From Parablautia muri (lineage in GTDB: Bacteria; Bacillota; Clostridia; Lachnospirales; Lachnospiraceae): a stretch of 64,000 nt of DNA. Below are positions 18,656 through 27,909 of the stretch, in pieces (within the stretch, counting starts at the first letter, position 1; every line of letters begins with the position of its first letter). The stretch covers positions 391,148-455,147 of the forward strand of contig NZ_QZDT01000001.1 in the NCBI RefSeq assembly GCF_009917485.1, written 5' to 3'. The position numbers and the translations under genes are program-made. The notes beneath the pieces are model-generated. The model made no database searches, was not told the origin of the DNA, and worked only from the letters and a program-made list of their open reading frames with translations.

Positions 18656-19600
18656 ATGATTAGTTTATCCGTTGTAGTGCCGGTCTATAATGAAGATGGG
18701 AATGTAGTAGAACTTCACAAGGAAATAAAAGAAGTTTGTAATAAAGCAAACTTCGATTTTGAAATTATATTTATTAACGATGGATCTTCCGACAAGACCG
18801 ATGAAGTATGCCGTACATTAAAACCTCTTAAATACATTCAATTTCGTAGGAATTTTGGACAAACTGCTGCAATGGATGCGGGCATTAAAATAGCTACAAA
18901 AGAGTTTGTTGTAACCTTGGATGGGGATAGGCAAAATGATCCGCATGATATACCCAGAATGATAGAGTATTTATTAGAGAATAATTTGGACGTAGTATCA
19001 GGATGGCGTAAGAATCGAAAAGATACTTTGATGAAACGTTTTATTTCCAGAGGAGCTAATTTATTCAGGTATATTTTAGTACATGATGGCATACATGACA
19101 GCGGCTGTTCTTTGAAAGTATATCGCAGAGAATGTTTTAAAGGGGTTAATTTATATGGTGAACAGCATCGCTTTATACCTGCTATTTTGCAGATGAAAGG
19201 CTTTAAAGTCGGTGAAGTAGTTGTAAATCATAGGGCAAGAACAGTCGGTGTGACAAAATATAATTGGAAACGTACAGTTAAAGGTTTTGTAGATATGATA
19301 TCAGTATGGTTTTGGAATAAGTATGCTGCAAGACCTTTACATATGCTTGGCGGATTTGGAATGTTTTTCTTAGCATTAGGTGGTGTATGTGGCATCTGGT
19401 CGGTGGTGTTTTGGATTGAGGGAAGAAAAATGTCTGACAATATTTTTCCACCACTTATGACAATTTTTTTTATTGTTATTGGGTTACTTTTATTTGTGTT
19501 CGGGCTTATGAGCGAAATTCTGATGAAGACATACTATGGAGTTCATGTAGATACGTCATACAGTATTAAGGAAATTTGTTACCAGATAGATGATAGATAA
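18656..19600 (+). CDS. GT2 polyprenyl-phosphate glycosyltransferase with two C-terminal TM helices
   Basis: 314 residues from the ATG at 18656, which has AAGGAG nine bases upstream; the GTG at 18590 would add an unsupported tail. The GT2 domain has 'LSVVVPVYNEDGN', 'IIFINDGSSDKT', 'LDGDRQNDPHDI' (DxD and the product-site DP) and 'GWRKNRKDTL'. Two C-terminal membrane helices and a short tail match the GtrB/ArnC/YkcC type, which load a sugar on undecaprenyl phosphate. The following gene is a GT-C protein whose start overlaps this region, so the two probably act as donor-maker and transferase. Confidence 0.88.
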   Translation: MISLSVVVPVYNEDGNVVELHKEIKEVCNKANFDFEIIFINDGSSDKTDEVCRTLKPLKYIQFRRNFGQTAAMDAGIKIATKEFVVTLDGDRQNDPHDIPRMIEYLLENNLDVVSGWRKNRKDTLMKRFISRGANLFRYILVHDGIHDSGCSLKVYRRECFKGVNLYGEQHRFIPAILQMKGFKVGEVVVNHRARTVGVTKYNWKRTVKGFVDMISVWFWNKYAARPLHMLGGFGMFFLALGGVCGIWSVVFWIEGRKMSDNIFPPLMTIFFIVIGLLLFVFGLMSEILMKTYYGVHVDTSYSIKEICYQIDDR

Positions 19601-19632
19601 TGATTCTGAAACAATTTGGGAGAGAGAAAAAC

Positions 19633-21645
19633 ATGAATATTATGGAAATCGGTATGCTGATATTTGCATTTGCAATATTAGTGATTTATTATTGGAAGGC
19701 TCAATATGGAAAATATGCCTTACCATGGTTGCTTCTTTCAGTACCAATGCTGTATTTTTCAATCAATATGGTGACAGAATGTATGACGGCTGATGAATGG
19801 ATGCATATGAGTGCCATTATTGATATAGAGAATATGAAAAATATAGAGGGCTTTGCATTGGCAATGCAATATCAATATCGTACATCACAAATGGTGTTTG
19901 GAACTTTTTTTAGAATACTTCCCCCTAATATTAAGAATATAATATCTATATATACATTACTAAGGATTTATAAGTTGGTACATTGGTATTTCTTTTTTGG
20001 AATTGTACTCCTCATTTCTTCAATTTGGAGAAATAAAATATTGGGTAAGAATATTCATAACATTAAATTCCGATTTGTGGATAATGCTATTTTATATAGC
20101 TTATTAGCACTTCCAGTTAGCTGTTTATTATTGAAGGTTTGTAATTATGATACAGCATATATTTATTTTGCTATATTAGGATTTAGTTTAATCATTGTCG
20201 CTGAAAAAACAGATGATTTGAAATATGCCTATTTGGGAACAGTGGCTGCAGTTTTTGGCTGTATGGATAAATTTCCAGGAGTGTTGTATTGGTGTATCTG
20301 TGTAATGTTTTTTATTTATATTGGAATACGTAAGGTTGAACTTTGGTATAAGAAATTGGCCAGCGCAATTAAGTATTGCTTGTTGGCAACTGGGACAGCA
20401 GTCGGAGTTAGTTGGTTAAGCTTGGTTTATCTTGATTTTTTGGAAAATGGTCTTTGTGCTAAAATTAATATTGGTAGTGTTTTGTTTCCATTTACTTATG
20501 TGCTGAGATTTGTTTCTTCAGATAATGTAATTGATTCTTCAAATGAAATGTCTTACTGTAAGGGAGCGGTAAGCTATTTGTTTGTTATAATGATATTAAT
20601 GTTGATATGTGCATTTATCATACAGTTATATGACTGGATGAATATAAAATTTAAGGGATGCTTATCTAAGTTGTTGGTGTATATTAATACCTTTTTATTG
20701 TGTTTGAGCGTGGGGGGGGGTATTATAGGGGCATATTACATTCCACAGTATCAGATGCCATACAGGGAGATACCAGCAGGATATTACAATTCTACAGATC
20801 ACTTTGGAGCCGCAATTTATCATTTTGGAGCAACTAATGCAATCGAACATTTTATATATAAGTTATTTTATGCCTATGGAACAATATTGTGTAATTATCC
20901 TACTGTAATTCTATTTCTACTTATATTTTGTATATATGTTTTAGTGAAAAGAATAGATATTAGTAAAAGTAGCTTTATACAAATAATGATGTTTATTAGC
21001 CTTATACAGCCAATCTTATTTTCTATAGCAGGACAGCCAGCTGGTGAAAGATATTATGGTGTGACTATTATAATGCAAGTTTTGATATGTTGCTACTATG
21101 TTTATATAGCGAAAACTAAAATTCAAGCAAATCTTAAATATAGAATTGTTTTTAGCGTTTTAGGCTTTTTATATATAGGAGAAATGTTGATATTCAGTCC
21201 TAATGTTAAGATTTTTCAACCAATTTGGGTAGTACGTTCAACAAATTATAAACAGAATATAAGACAAGGGGCATGGTATGCGGGAGAGGCGATGACATGG
21301 GGGGAGGATATTGCAATAGCTGGGAATTTAATTAAGGATATTGTGGACAAACAGGGATTGAATGACTATGGACAGATAGCTATCTATGGTAATTATGGAC
21401 ATATATGGCTAAATAATCCTGGATTTAATATTGGCATCATTGGAAAGGGATCAGGAGCAGAAAATTATAAATGGGATGATACAGAGTATATGGTATTAAG
21501 TAAGTTTAGATTATATCGATATGATGTGCCAGAGTTTATCTATGAAGTAGAGCCAGTAGCAACAATTAAGTATAATGGAGAAATATCGACATGGATATAT
21601 AAAGGGAGCCAATTAGAAAAATATAATGGATATTTTGATTCATAA
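19633..21645 (+). CDS. Polytopic GT-C-like glycosyltransferase containing a G9 tract
   Basis: 670 residues from the ATG at 19633, supported by GGGAGAGAG; an ATG at 19600 overlapping the previous stop is less likely. About ten hydrophobic segments, with 'MTADEWMHMSAI' in the first outer loop as the probable GT-C catalytic acidic motif, and a soluble C-terminal end. It directly follows a polyprenyl-phosphate sugar transferase, so it likely attaches that sugar to a surface glycan. A nine-G run (20712-20720) encodes Val-Gly-Gly-Gly mid-gene; the frame is intact at this length. Confidence 0.75.
   Translation: MNIMEIGMLIFAFAILVIYYWKAQYGKYALPWLLLSVPMLYFSINMVTECMTADEWMHMSAIIDIENMKNIEGFALAMQYQYRTSQMVFGTFFRILPPNIKNIISIYTLLRIYKLVHWYFFFGIVLLISSIWRNKILGKNIHNIKFRFVDNAILYSLLALPVSCLLLKVCNYDTAYIYFAILGFSLIIVAEKTDDLKYAYLGTVAAVFGCMDKFPGVLYWCICVMFFIYIGIRKVELWYKKLASAIKYCLLATGTAVGVSWLSLVYLDFLENGLCAKINIGSVLFPFTYVLRFVSSDNVIDSSNEMSYCKGAVSYLFVIMILMLICAFIIQLYDWMNIKFKGCLSKLLVYINTFLLCLSVGGGIIGAYYIPQYQMPYREIPAGYYNSTDHFGAAIYHFGATNAIEHFIYKLFYAYGTILCNYPTVILFLLIFCIYVLVKRIDISKSSFIQIMMFISLIQPILFSIAGQPAGERYYGVTIIMQVLICCYYVYIAKTKIQANLKYRIVFSVLGFLYIGEMLIFSPNVKIFQPIWVVRSTNYKQNIRQGAWYAGEAMTWGEDIAIAGNLIKDIVDKQGLNDYGQIAIYGNYGHIWLNNPGFNIGIIGKGSGAENYKWDDTEYMVLSKFRLYRYDVPEFIYEVEPVATIKYNGEISTWIYKGSQLEKYNGYFDS
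20712..20720 (+). repeat. Poly-G tract (G9) inside a GT-C gene
   Basis: Nine consecutive G in an AT-rich gene, in frame as GTG GGG GGG GGT. Gain or loss of one base would truncate the protein at about its middle. Confidence 0.9.
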
Positions 21646-21678
21646 TATCAGTATTAAGAAATATTGTAAGGAAGAAAA

Positions 21679-22761
21679 ATGAAAGTTTTAATGTTAAATT
21701 ATGAGTATCCTCCATTAGGAGGGGGTGGAGCCGCAGTCTGTAGAGATATGTCAGAGTTAATGATTAAAGATGGTGATAAAGTATCAGTAGTGACTATGGC
21801 GTTTAAAGGTTTGGCAAGAAAAGAAAATTATAATGGTGTGGAAATACATCGTGTAGCTTGCTGGCGTAGCAAAAAAAGGGTGTGTCATCCGTGGGAACAA
21901 TTAACGTATTGTATATCAGCATTTCATTATATTATAAAAAAGATGGATATTAAACAATATGATATAGTGCACTGCCACTTTATTATTCCTACCGGATTAT
22001 TAGCATTATGGCTCCGAAAAAAGTATGGTATTAAATTCTTGGTTACTGCACATGGAAGCGATGTCTTAGGACATAATAATGCAAGATTTAAATATTTGTA
22101 TGGAATAGTAAAACCTATGTGGAAATCCATATTAAAAAATGCTACTATGGTCACGGCGCCTAGCTATTATTTGGCTAATAAAATTTGTAAAGCATATTCA
22201 AATGTAGACTGTCAGGTAGTACCTAATGGAATTTTTAATAATTTATTTGGGGTTGGTTCCCGAAAGAAAAGTATTATTGTTGCAGCAAGACTGCAAGAAA
22301 GTAAGGGGATACAGGATTTAATAGAGGCGTGCTCTAAAATTGATATGTCAGAATGGGAAGTTAATATTCTTGGCGAGGGTCCATATAGAGACGAATTGGA
22401 GATATTAATAAATAAATATAATTTGCAGGAGATAATTTATTTAAGAGGTTATATTAGCGGTGAAGAGTATGTGCGTTACTTAAGTGAGGCCAGTATTTAT
22501 TTTACGGGAAGTTGGTTCGAAGCAATGCCTGTTTCCGTATTGGAAGCAATGGCATCTCAGAATTTAATTATAGCATCGAATATTGAGCCTCACAGAGAGT
22601 TGTTGCCAGAAGATTGTATATACTGCTCGGAGGAAGAATTGATCGAGAAATTGAAAATGAATATGAAAAGAACAGAGTTTGTAAAACAATATGATATTGA
22701 AAAATATGAGTGGAACAATATTATTCAAAAGTATAAACAGATTTATAAACAGTTGGTTTGA
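21679..22761 (+). CDS. GT4 family glycosyltransferase
   Basis: 360-residue GT-B protein. The N-terminal half opens with 'NYEYPPLGGGGAAVCRDM' and has 'HCHFIIPTGLLALWLRKK' and 'VTAHGSDVLG'. The C-terminal nucleotide-sugar half has 'IIVAARLQESKGIQDLI', 'ILGEGPYRDEL' and the donor motif 'SWFEAMPVSVLEAMAS' (E-x7-E). AAGGAAG lies upstream of the ATG. It is soluble or membrane-peripheral, acting on the cytoplasmic face during glycan assembly. Donor and acceptor are unknown. Confidence 0.88.
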   Translation: MKVLMLNYEYPPLGGGGAAVCRDMSELMIKDGDKVSVVTMAFKGLARKENYNGVEIHRVACWRSKKRVCHPWEQLTYCISAFHYIIKKMDIKQYDIVHCHFIIPTGLLALWLRKKYGIKFLVTAHGSDVLGHNNARFKYLYGIVKPMWKSILKNATMVTAPSYYLANKICKAYSNVDCQVVPNGIFNNLFGVGSRKKSIIVAARLQESKGIQDLIEACSKIDMSEWEVNILGEGPYRDELEILINKYNLQEIIYLRGYISGEEYVRYLSEASIYFTGSWFEAMPVSVLEAMASQNLIIASNIEPHRELLPEDCIYCSEEELIEKLKMNMKRTEFVKQYDIEKYEWNNIIQKYKQIYKQLV

Positions 22762-22783
22762 GCTATTAATTTGGAGGAAGAAC

Positions 22784-23683
22784 TTGGGTAAAAATGACTT
22801 TGAGAGGAAGTTATATGTAACGATTGATACGGAAATGGATGCAGATATTCATTGGAAGAAAACGAAGCCAGCTAAGTTTTCTTCAGTTATAGAAGGAATT
22901 CCTTTAATCCTACGTCCTATATGGGATAAATATGAAATTAAGCCAATCTATTTTGTATCGCCAGAGGTCGTAGAAAATGATGAATGCTGTCAAATATTAA
23001 GAAAAGAAATAGAGAAAGGTGCAATTATTGGTGCGCATCTTCATCCAGAATATATTGAGCCATGTAAAGAAGATCCGGATAAGGTACAAGAAGAAAAATT
23101 TCCATGTATAGCATATTCTCAAGAGGTTGAGAAGGCTAAAATAAACAATTTAGCTAATTTGATTAAAAATCGATTAGGGGTGCAACCAGAATGGTATCGT
23201 GCTGCCAGATTTGGTGCAGATAGGGATACAATAGAAATTTTGCAGGAATTAGGGTTTAAGTATGATAGCTCATTTACTCCTTATATTGACTGGACGGATA
23301 AGGGTGGACCTAATCATAAATTAGCACCATTAAATAGTTATTATATAGAATTTCCAAATATATATAAAGATAGCGGCATGGCGGGAGGGATAAAAGAATA
23401 TCCGATAACTATTATGGGCAAGCGGCTAGGAATTTTTGGAGAATTATTACCCGATAAATGGTTGTTCTATCAATGGATAAGGCCATCGCATATGTCATAC
23501 ATTGAACAAAGGCACATGATTAAGATATTAAAAAAAACAGGTATTAGAGATATTGTGATGATGTTTCATTCAATGGAAGTTATGATAGGTAAAAGTCCTT
23601 ATGTAAGAACTAGGTGGATGCAGAAATATTATATCTGGCGATTAAGAAAAACTATAGAGTATGCTAAGAAACAAGGATATTGA
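22784..23683 (+). CDS. Polysaccharide deacetylase-like protein
   Basis: The TTG at 22784 is the likely start because GGAGGAAG ends five bases before it; longer in-frame starts run into the previous gene. About 299 residues resemble WalW-type deacetylases: 'YVTIDTEMDADIHW' supplies the N-terminal Asp-x-Asp-like metal site, 'GAIIGAHLHPEY' the HxH-like motif, 'YRAARFGADRDT' the Arg motif and 'VMMFHSMEVM' the C-terminal His. These match NodB-fold motifs in order. It would remove acetyl groups from amino sugars of the glycan or its precursor. No signal peptide is visible, so it is probably cytoplasmic. Confidence 0.78.
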   Translation: MGKNDFERKLYVTIDTEMDADIHWKKTKPAKFSSVIEGIPLILRPIWDKYEIKPIYFVSPEVVENDECCQILRKEIEKGAIIGAHLHPEYIEPCKEDPDKVQEEKFPCIAYSQEVEKAKINNLANLIKNRLGVQPEWYRAARFGADRDTIEILQELGFKYDSSFTPYIDWTDKGGPNHKLAPLNSYYIEFPNIYKDSGMAGGIKEYPITIMGKRLGIFGELLPDKWLFYQWIRPSHMSYIEQRHMIKILKKTGIRDIVMMFHSMEVMIGKSPYVRTRWMQKYYIWRLRKTIEYAKKQGY

Positions 23684-23696
23684 AAGGGGTAGGGTT

Positions 23697-24422
23697 ATGA
23701 ATTACAGAGATAAAATATACGAAGGGTATGATAAGGACTTACAGAAAAGGATGAGTCTGTCAACGGTAGAAAAAGAAAGGAAAATGATTTCTAAATATGT
23801 AAAGCGAAATTATCTAAGATATATTCCTAAGGACAAAAACATAACAATATTGGATTTGGGATGTGGGATGGGACATTACCTGGCTGTATTACAGGATATG
23901 GGTTATTCTAATGTGAAAGGTGTAGATATAAGCGAGGGAAATGTTCGATTTTGTAAGGCGGATGGTTTGGATGTTGTGTGTCAAGATGCGGAAGAATATT
24001 TGAATACACATAAAAATCAATATGATGTAATAATTTTCAATGATGTAATTGAGCATTTCAAAAAGGAAGAAGTAATGCCTTTGCTCGTGTTGATAAAGGA
24101 ATCTCTTAAGGATGGGGGAATAGTCATAACAAAGACTGATAATGAGGCCAATCCATTTTGTGGAATAAGTGGAAGGTATATGGATTTTACACATGAATTG
24201 GGCTTTGTTTCTTTATCGTTACAACAAATATATGAAGCTGCAGAATTTAAAAATGTGGAAGTTATAGGAGCAGATATTTATGTATGGGGGGGGGTAGTTA
24301 GCTATCTTGTAAAAATAATTTCAAAGATAGTTTATTTTGTACATTACCTGTTGTGCTGTATGGCTGGTAGATGGTCAATAAGAATTTTTGAAAAATGTAT
24401 TATATGTAAAGCAGAGAAATAG
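23697..24422 (+). CDS. Class I SAM methyltransferase (copy A of tandem pair), with G9 tract
   Basis: 241 residues from the ATG at 23697, 13 bases after the deacetylase stop; AAGGGG is upstream. Motif I is 'ILDLGCGMGHYLAVL', motif II 'VKGVDISEGNV', then 'YDVIIFNDVIEHFKKEE' and 'SLKDGGIVITKT'. The C-terminus is hydrophobic. It is clearly paralogous to the next gene over its full length. A nine-G run (24286-24294) falls at 'YVWGGVVS'; slippage would lose the last ~40 residues. A sugar or glycan O-methyltransferase is likely. Confidence 0.84.
   Translation: MNYRDKIYEGYDKDLQKRMSLSTVEKERKMISKYVKRNYLRYIPKDKNITILDLGCGMGHYLAVLQDMGYSNVKGVDISEGNVRFCKADGLDVVCQDAEEYLNTHKNQYDVIIFNDVIEHFKKEEVMPLLVLIKESLKDGGIVITKTDNEANPFCGISGRYMDFTHELGFVSLSLQQIYEAAEFKNVEVIGADIYVWGGVVSYLVKIISKIVYFVHYLLCCMAGRWSIRIFEKCIICKAEK
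24286..24294 (+). repeat. Poly-G tract (G9) in methyltransferase copy A
   Basis: Nine G read as TGG GGG GGG G. The paralogous position in copy B (24563-25300) has no G run, so the tract is not needed for the fold. Confidence 0.9.
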
Positions 24423-24474
24423 TAGTAATTATTATGATGTATTCAAAAACAGGCATGTAACAAAATAAGCAGAT

Positions 24475-24555
24475 AAAAGTCCATGAAACACGTTGATGCA
24501 GAAATATTATATTTGGTTGCGAAGAAAATATAGAGTATGCAAAGAAAAGGAGTTA
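24475..24555 (+). pseudogene. Duplicated 3' scrap of the deacetylase gene
   Basis: The stretch from AAAAGTCC onward, with GATGCAGAAATATTATAT and TAGAGTATGC, matches the last ~70 bases of the deacetylase gene (about 23590-23678) with small changes and indels. It sits directly before methyltransferase copy B, just as the original sits before copy A. It marks the edge of the tandem duplication. Confidence 0.75.
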
Positions 24556-24562
24556 GGAGAAA

Positions 24563-25300
24563 GTGAGTAATTGGAAAGAAAGAGTTTATGCTTTATATAT
24601 GTCTAATGGTTTTGCAGATACACATAATATGAAGAAAGATTTTGAATTGCATAGTAGATATTTTAAGAAGAATTATTTGAAGTACATGCCAAAAGATAAG
24701 AGCAAACGCATCTTAGATTTGGGATGTGGAATGGGGCAGTTTCTCTATTTCTGTCATAAATATGGGTATAAAGATTGTACAGGTGTAGATGTTTCCAAGG
24801 AAAATATTGAATTTATTAAAAGAAAGAATGAGAACGCTCAGGTATATAATTTATCTATAATAGATTTTTTGGACGATAAAGAAGATTACTATGATGTTAT
24901 TGTCCTTAATGATGTGATAGAACATTTAACGAAGGAAGAGGCATTTGATGTATTAGATGCTGTAATACAGGCGATGAGGAAAGACGGTGTTTTCTTATTA
25001 AAAACTCCGAATATGGTAAATCCATTTGTTTCTACTGCCGGACGATATATAGATATTACGCATGAAGTTGGTTTTACAGAAATAAGCATGAAACAAATGC
25101 TTAGAGCTACAGGATTTAAAAATATAGTTATAGTTGGAACAGATATTTATGTCTTAAATCCTTTAATTTCCATTGTTACTAAGATGTTATCTAAGATTAT
25201 TAATTTGGTTTTGTATATATTATCGATGTTATATGGTAGGACTAGTCTTAAAATATTTGAAAAAGATATATTGGCGGTTGCGTATAAAGAAAAAGGATAA
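24563..25300 (+). CDS. Class I SAM methyltransferase (copy B of tandem pair)
   Basis: 245 residues, GTG start with AGGAG just upstream. It shares order and motifs with copy A: 'NYLKYMPKDK', 'ILDLGCGMGQFLYF', 'TGVDVSKENIEF', 'YDVIVLNDVIEHLTKEE', 'GRYIDITHEVGF' and 'IFEKDI'. The same hydrophobic stretch lies near the C-terminus. Divergence from copy A is substantial, so the duplication is not recent and the acceptor position may differ. It closes this part of the glycan operon; mostly decayed sequence follows. Confidence 0.84.
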   Translation: MSNWKERVYALYMSNGFADTHNMKKDFELHSRYFKKNYLKYMPKDKSKRILDLGCGMGQFLYFCHKYGYKDCTGVDVSKENIEFIKRKNENAQVYNLSIIDFLDDKEDYYDVIVLNDVIEHLTKEEAFDVLDAVIQAMRKDGVFLLKTPNMVNPFVSTAGRYIDITHEVGFTEISMKQMLRATGFKNIVIVGTDIYVLNPLISIVTKMLSKIINLVLYILSMLYGRTSLKIFEKDILAVAYKEKG

Positions 25301-25599
25301 AAATGAGGTGTTTGATGGTGAGCATATTAGTTTGCCTGAACAGATAGATAAGACATGCTTATTAAATATATTGTAGTATGTTTTTTGTCCAGAGTTTTTT
25401 ATAAGTCAATATATGTAAAATTTAATGGGGTATATTGACCCTTCAGATCCCTAGTATAGGTTAGTCTTCTGAACTAATATTCGGGAAATATTATATAGGA
25501 CATTTCTGATAAATATGCATCTTGACAATTGTATGACAAACAGAGCACCTCAAAAAATGTTTATGGAAGTCAAAAATCAGGACTAGCTTGATTTAACTA
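25301..25599. other. Spacer with no recognisable gene
   Basis: A short open stretch continues past the methyltransferase in another frame, but it has no family resemblance. The rest is stop-rich. Confidence 0.4.
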
Positions 25600-25960
25600 G
25601 ATGGAATAGGATTCTGGTCAGTTTCTTTGCAGCATGGATAATGGTTGTACGCCTTGTCCTTTGGCGCTTGTCACGGGCAAAATGGGTTCCAAAAAGCTAT
25701 CCCAAGTAGACTATTTGGCGGCAATAAATAAGGCATAGCGAAGGTATTTGGAGCCCCATTTCACTATTTTGACATGAGTGAAAGGTCATCTGTCCCGATT
25801 GATAGACGGATGGATTCAATGTGACATAGGCAACCACCGGTTCTGCGGAACTGAAATTTGTAAAGCTGTCTATTTCAATGATAATGATTGTTGCTATGTG
25901 GTAGGAAATACCGGGGACCGTCATGAGTGGACTGGAGAGGGTGTCCACGAACGGAACAAT
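25600..25960 (-). pseudogene. IS110-family transposase C-terminal remnant
   Basis: On the minus strand the translation reads 'LMTVPGISYHIATIIIIEI', then 'AYVTLNPSVYQSGQM', then in a shifted frame 'KRQRTR' and 'HAAKKLTR'. These follow the Transposase_20 domain of IS110 elements (usual forms: TIPGIG, AGLSPSTYQSG, HAAKKLVR). Stops and frameshifts interrupt it and no N-terminal DEDD part is attached. Sequence from 25961 to 26504 shows nothing I can identify. Confidence 0.65.
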
Positions 25961-26506
25961 CTAAGCTTTTGCTTGCTTTATTTGATTTCGATCATTTCAA
26001 AGAGTGAAATGGGTTTGCGGTGGTTTCAGAGGATTTACCTCACCGTAAGTGTTGATAGAAGCACAGGAAAGCAGGTGAGACAGATGATAGTATGCAATTG
26101 CTTTGCAGTGGGAAGTTCTTTCATTAGGGCATAGACGGAAACCGTATGCAGTAAGGAAACAAGTTTTCTGACTCGGGGGACAGAATCTACAAAGTCTTGA
26201 TTAAGAAGATTTCAGCTGGCACAATCCTGAATAAGAGAAAATCGGTATTCGGTCTTCGGCTTTAGCTCACGGACATGGTAGAAAATCTAGTGATTATCAC
26301 TGTGTTGACCAGTAGCTACCAGCTCTATTTTTGTATCTGAGAAATGGTTGCTAGTATGGAAAAGCGTTTAAAAAGAGAAATACCATCCGAATTGGTGATA
26401 AGGTCAAATATAATCTCATGCTAAATAAAACGTCATGCGTTATACAACTAATTAGACAAATAGCTGATTATAGACTTTCTGAAAACGTTAAACGGTAGGA
26501 AAACTA

Positions 26507-27765
26507 GTATAGCGTATTGAAAGTTCTTGTGTAAATAATGTGTATCTGCTATAGTGGTTTTATCAACAGGTATGGAGGACAAAACTATGGGCAGAAACAA
26601 AAAATACGGAAACATCATATTGAAAGATGACGACCGCGAGGTTCTGGAAAAAATTGCTCGATCCCAGACTGCGGAATACTGTAAGGTACAACGCGCAAAA
26701 ATTATCCTTTATAGCGCAGATGGAATGTCCAACACTGAGATAGCGAAGACAATCGGTGTCCACCCTAACACAGTAGCTAATTTCGTCAACAAATATATAG
26801 CCGCAGGGCTTGAGTATACAATGAATGATGCTGCCCGGTCTGGTAAACCAAACTCCATAACAGATGAGGAAAAGATCTGGATCACCAACATTGCATGCAC
26901 AAAGCCGAAGGATCTGGGCAGGGCACAGGAACTGTGGACATACCGCACGCTGCAGCAGTACATTCAGTCCTGCTGCGTAGAAGCGGGATACCCCAAATTG
27001 AAGAATATTTCCCATGCTACTGTTCGATCCACTCTTGAAGGCAATGAAATAAAGCCCAATAAGATCAGCTATTACCTTGAACGGAAGGATCCCGAGTTTG
27101 AGACAAAAATGCATGACGTCCTCCTTGTATATAAGCAGGTAGAGATGTGCTTTGACAAAGAAGGGAATCTTGTCATCAACATGGAAGATCCCAAAACAGT
27201 GACTGTCTCCTATGATGAGAAACCTGGCATCCAGGCTCTTAAGAACATAGCACCGGACCTTCCGCCGACACAGACACACGGTACTGTCGGAAGGGATTAT
27301 GAGTATAAACGTCTGGGGACATTGTCCTTACTTGCAGGAGTGGACCTGCTTACGGGAGAAATTATCCCCCTTGTAAGTGATACCCATAAAAGCTCGGATT
27401 TCATTTCATGGCTCCGTAAGCTTGATGCGAAGTATCCGGAACATGATACAATACGGCTTGTCCTGGATAACCATTCCGCCCATACATCCAAAGAGACTCA
27501 AAAATATCTTGCAACAAGACCGGGGAGGTTTGAATTTGTATTCACACCCAGGCATGGTTCATGGTTGAACCTGATTGAAAGTTTCTTTGGAAAGATGGGG
27601 AAGCAATGTCTGAAGGGCATCCGTGTCGATTCCAAAGAGGAACTGGAAGAACGGATATATCAGTATATTGCCGAAATCAACGAACATCCGGTAGTGTATC
27701 ATTGGACATACAAAATGGATGAGCTTGAGATATGATTTTCCACATAAACTTTGAATACGCTATAC
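26507..27765 (+). mobile_element. IS630-family insertion sequence, complete
   Basis: Terminal inverted repeats begin GTATAGCGTATT on the left (26507) and end AATACGCTATAC on the right (27765). Similarity between the ends extends about 26 bases. TA dinucleotides flank both ends (26505-26506 and 27766-27767), as expected for TA target duplication by IS630/Tc1-mariner elements. One intact transposase gene fills the element, so it may be active. Confidence 0.85.
26587..27735 (+). CDS. IS630-family transposase
   Basis: 382 residues from the ATG at 26587, with GGAGG eight bases upstream. The N-terminal helix-turn-helix ('MSNTEIAKTIGVHPNTVANF') binds the inverted repeats. The C-terminal DDE_3 domain has D210 in 'VSYDEKPG', D294 in 'LVLDNHSAHT' and E331 in 'LNLIESFFGKM'. 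The spacing between the last two fits the family. Composition is more GC-rich than the neighbouring glycan genes. A long antisense open frame across this gene is a composition artefact. Confidence 0.93.
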   Translation: MGRNKKYGNIILKDDDREVLEKIARSQTAEYCKVQRAKIILYSADGMSNTEIAKTIGVHPNTVANFVNKYIAAGLEYTMNDAARSGKPNSITDEEKIWITNIACTKPKDLGRAQELWTYRTLQQYIQSCCVEAGYPKLKNISHATVRSTLEGNEIKPNKISYYLERKDPEFETKMHDVLLVYKQVEMCFDKEGNLVINMEDPKTVTVSYDEKPGIQALKNIAPDLPPTQTHGTVGRDYEYKRLGTLSLLAGVDLLTGEIIPLVSDTHKSSDFISWLRKLDAKYPEHDTIRLVLDNHSAHTSKETQKYLATRPGRFEFVFTPRHGSWLNLIESFFGKMGKQCLKGIRVDSKEELEERIYQYIAEINEHPVVYHWTYKMDELEI

Positions 27766-27909
27766 TAGAACTAATCTACAGCATCTGTGAAAATTATAGC
27801 TTACAGTCTTTGGAGAGGAACTATATACACTACTATTATATAATACGAGGAAAATAAATTAAGTAATTTTATTTTAATCTAAACTTATCCTTATTTTGGA
27901 GCCGTTTTG

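Noticed and set aside
25778..26134. 118-codon plus-strand open frame
   Set aside because: It overlaps the minus-strand IS110 remnant, and no domain or ribosome site supports it.
26563..27279. 238-codon open frame on the minus strand inside the IS630 transposase
   Set aside because: It is fully antisense to a gene with an intact DDE domain, and its sequence has no family resemblance.
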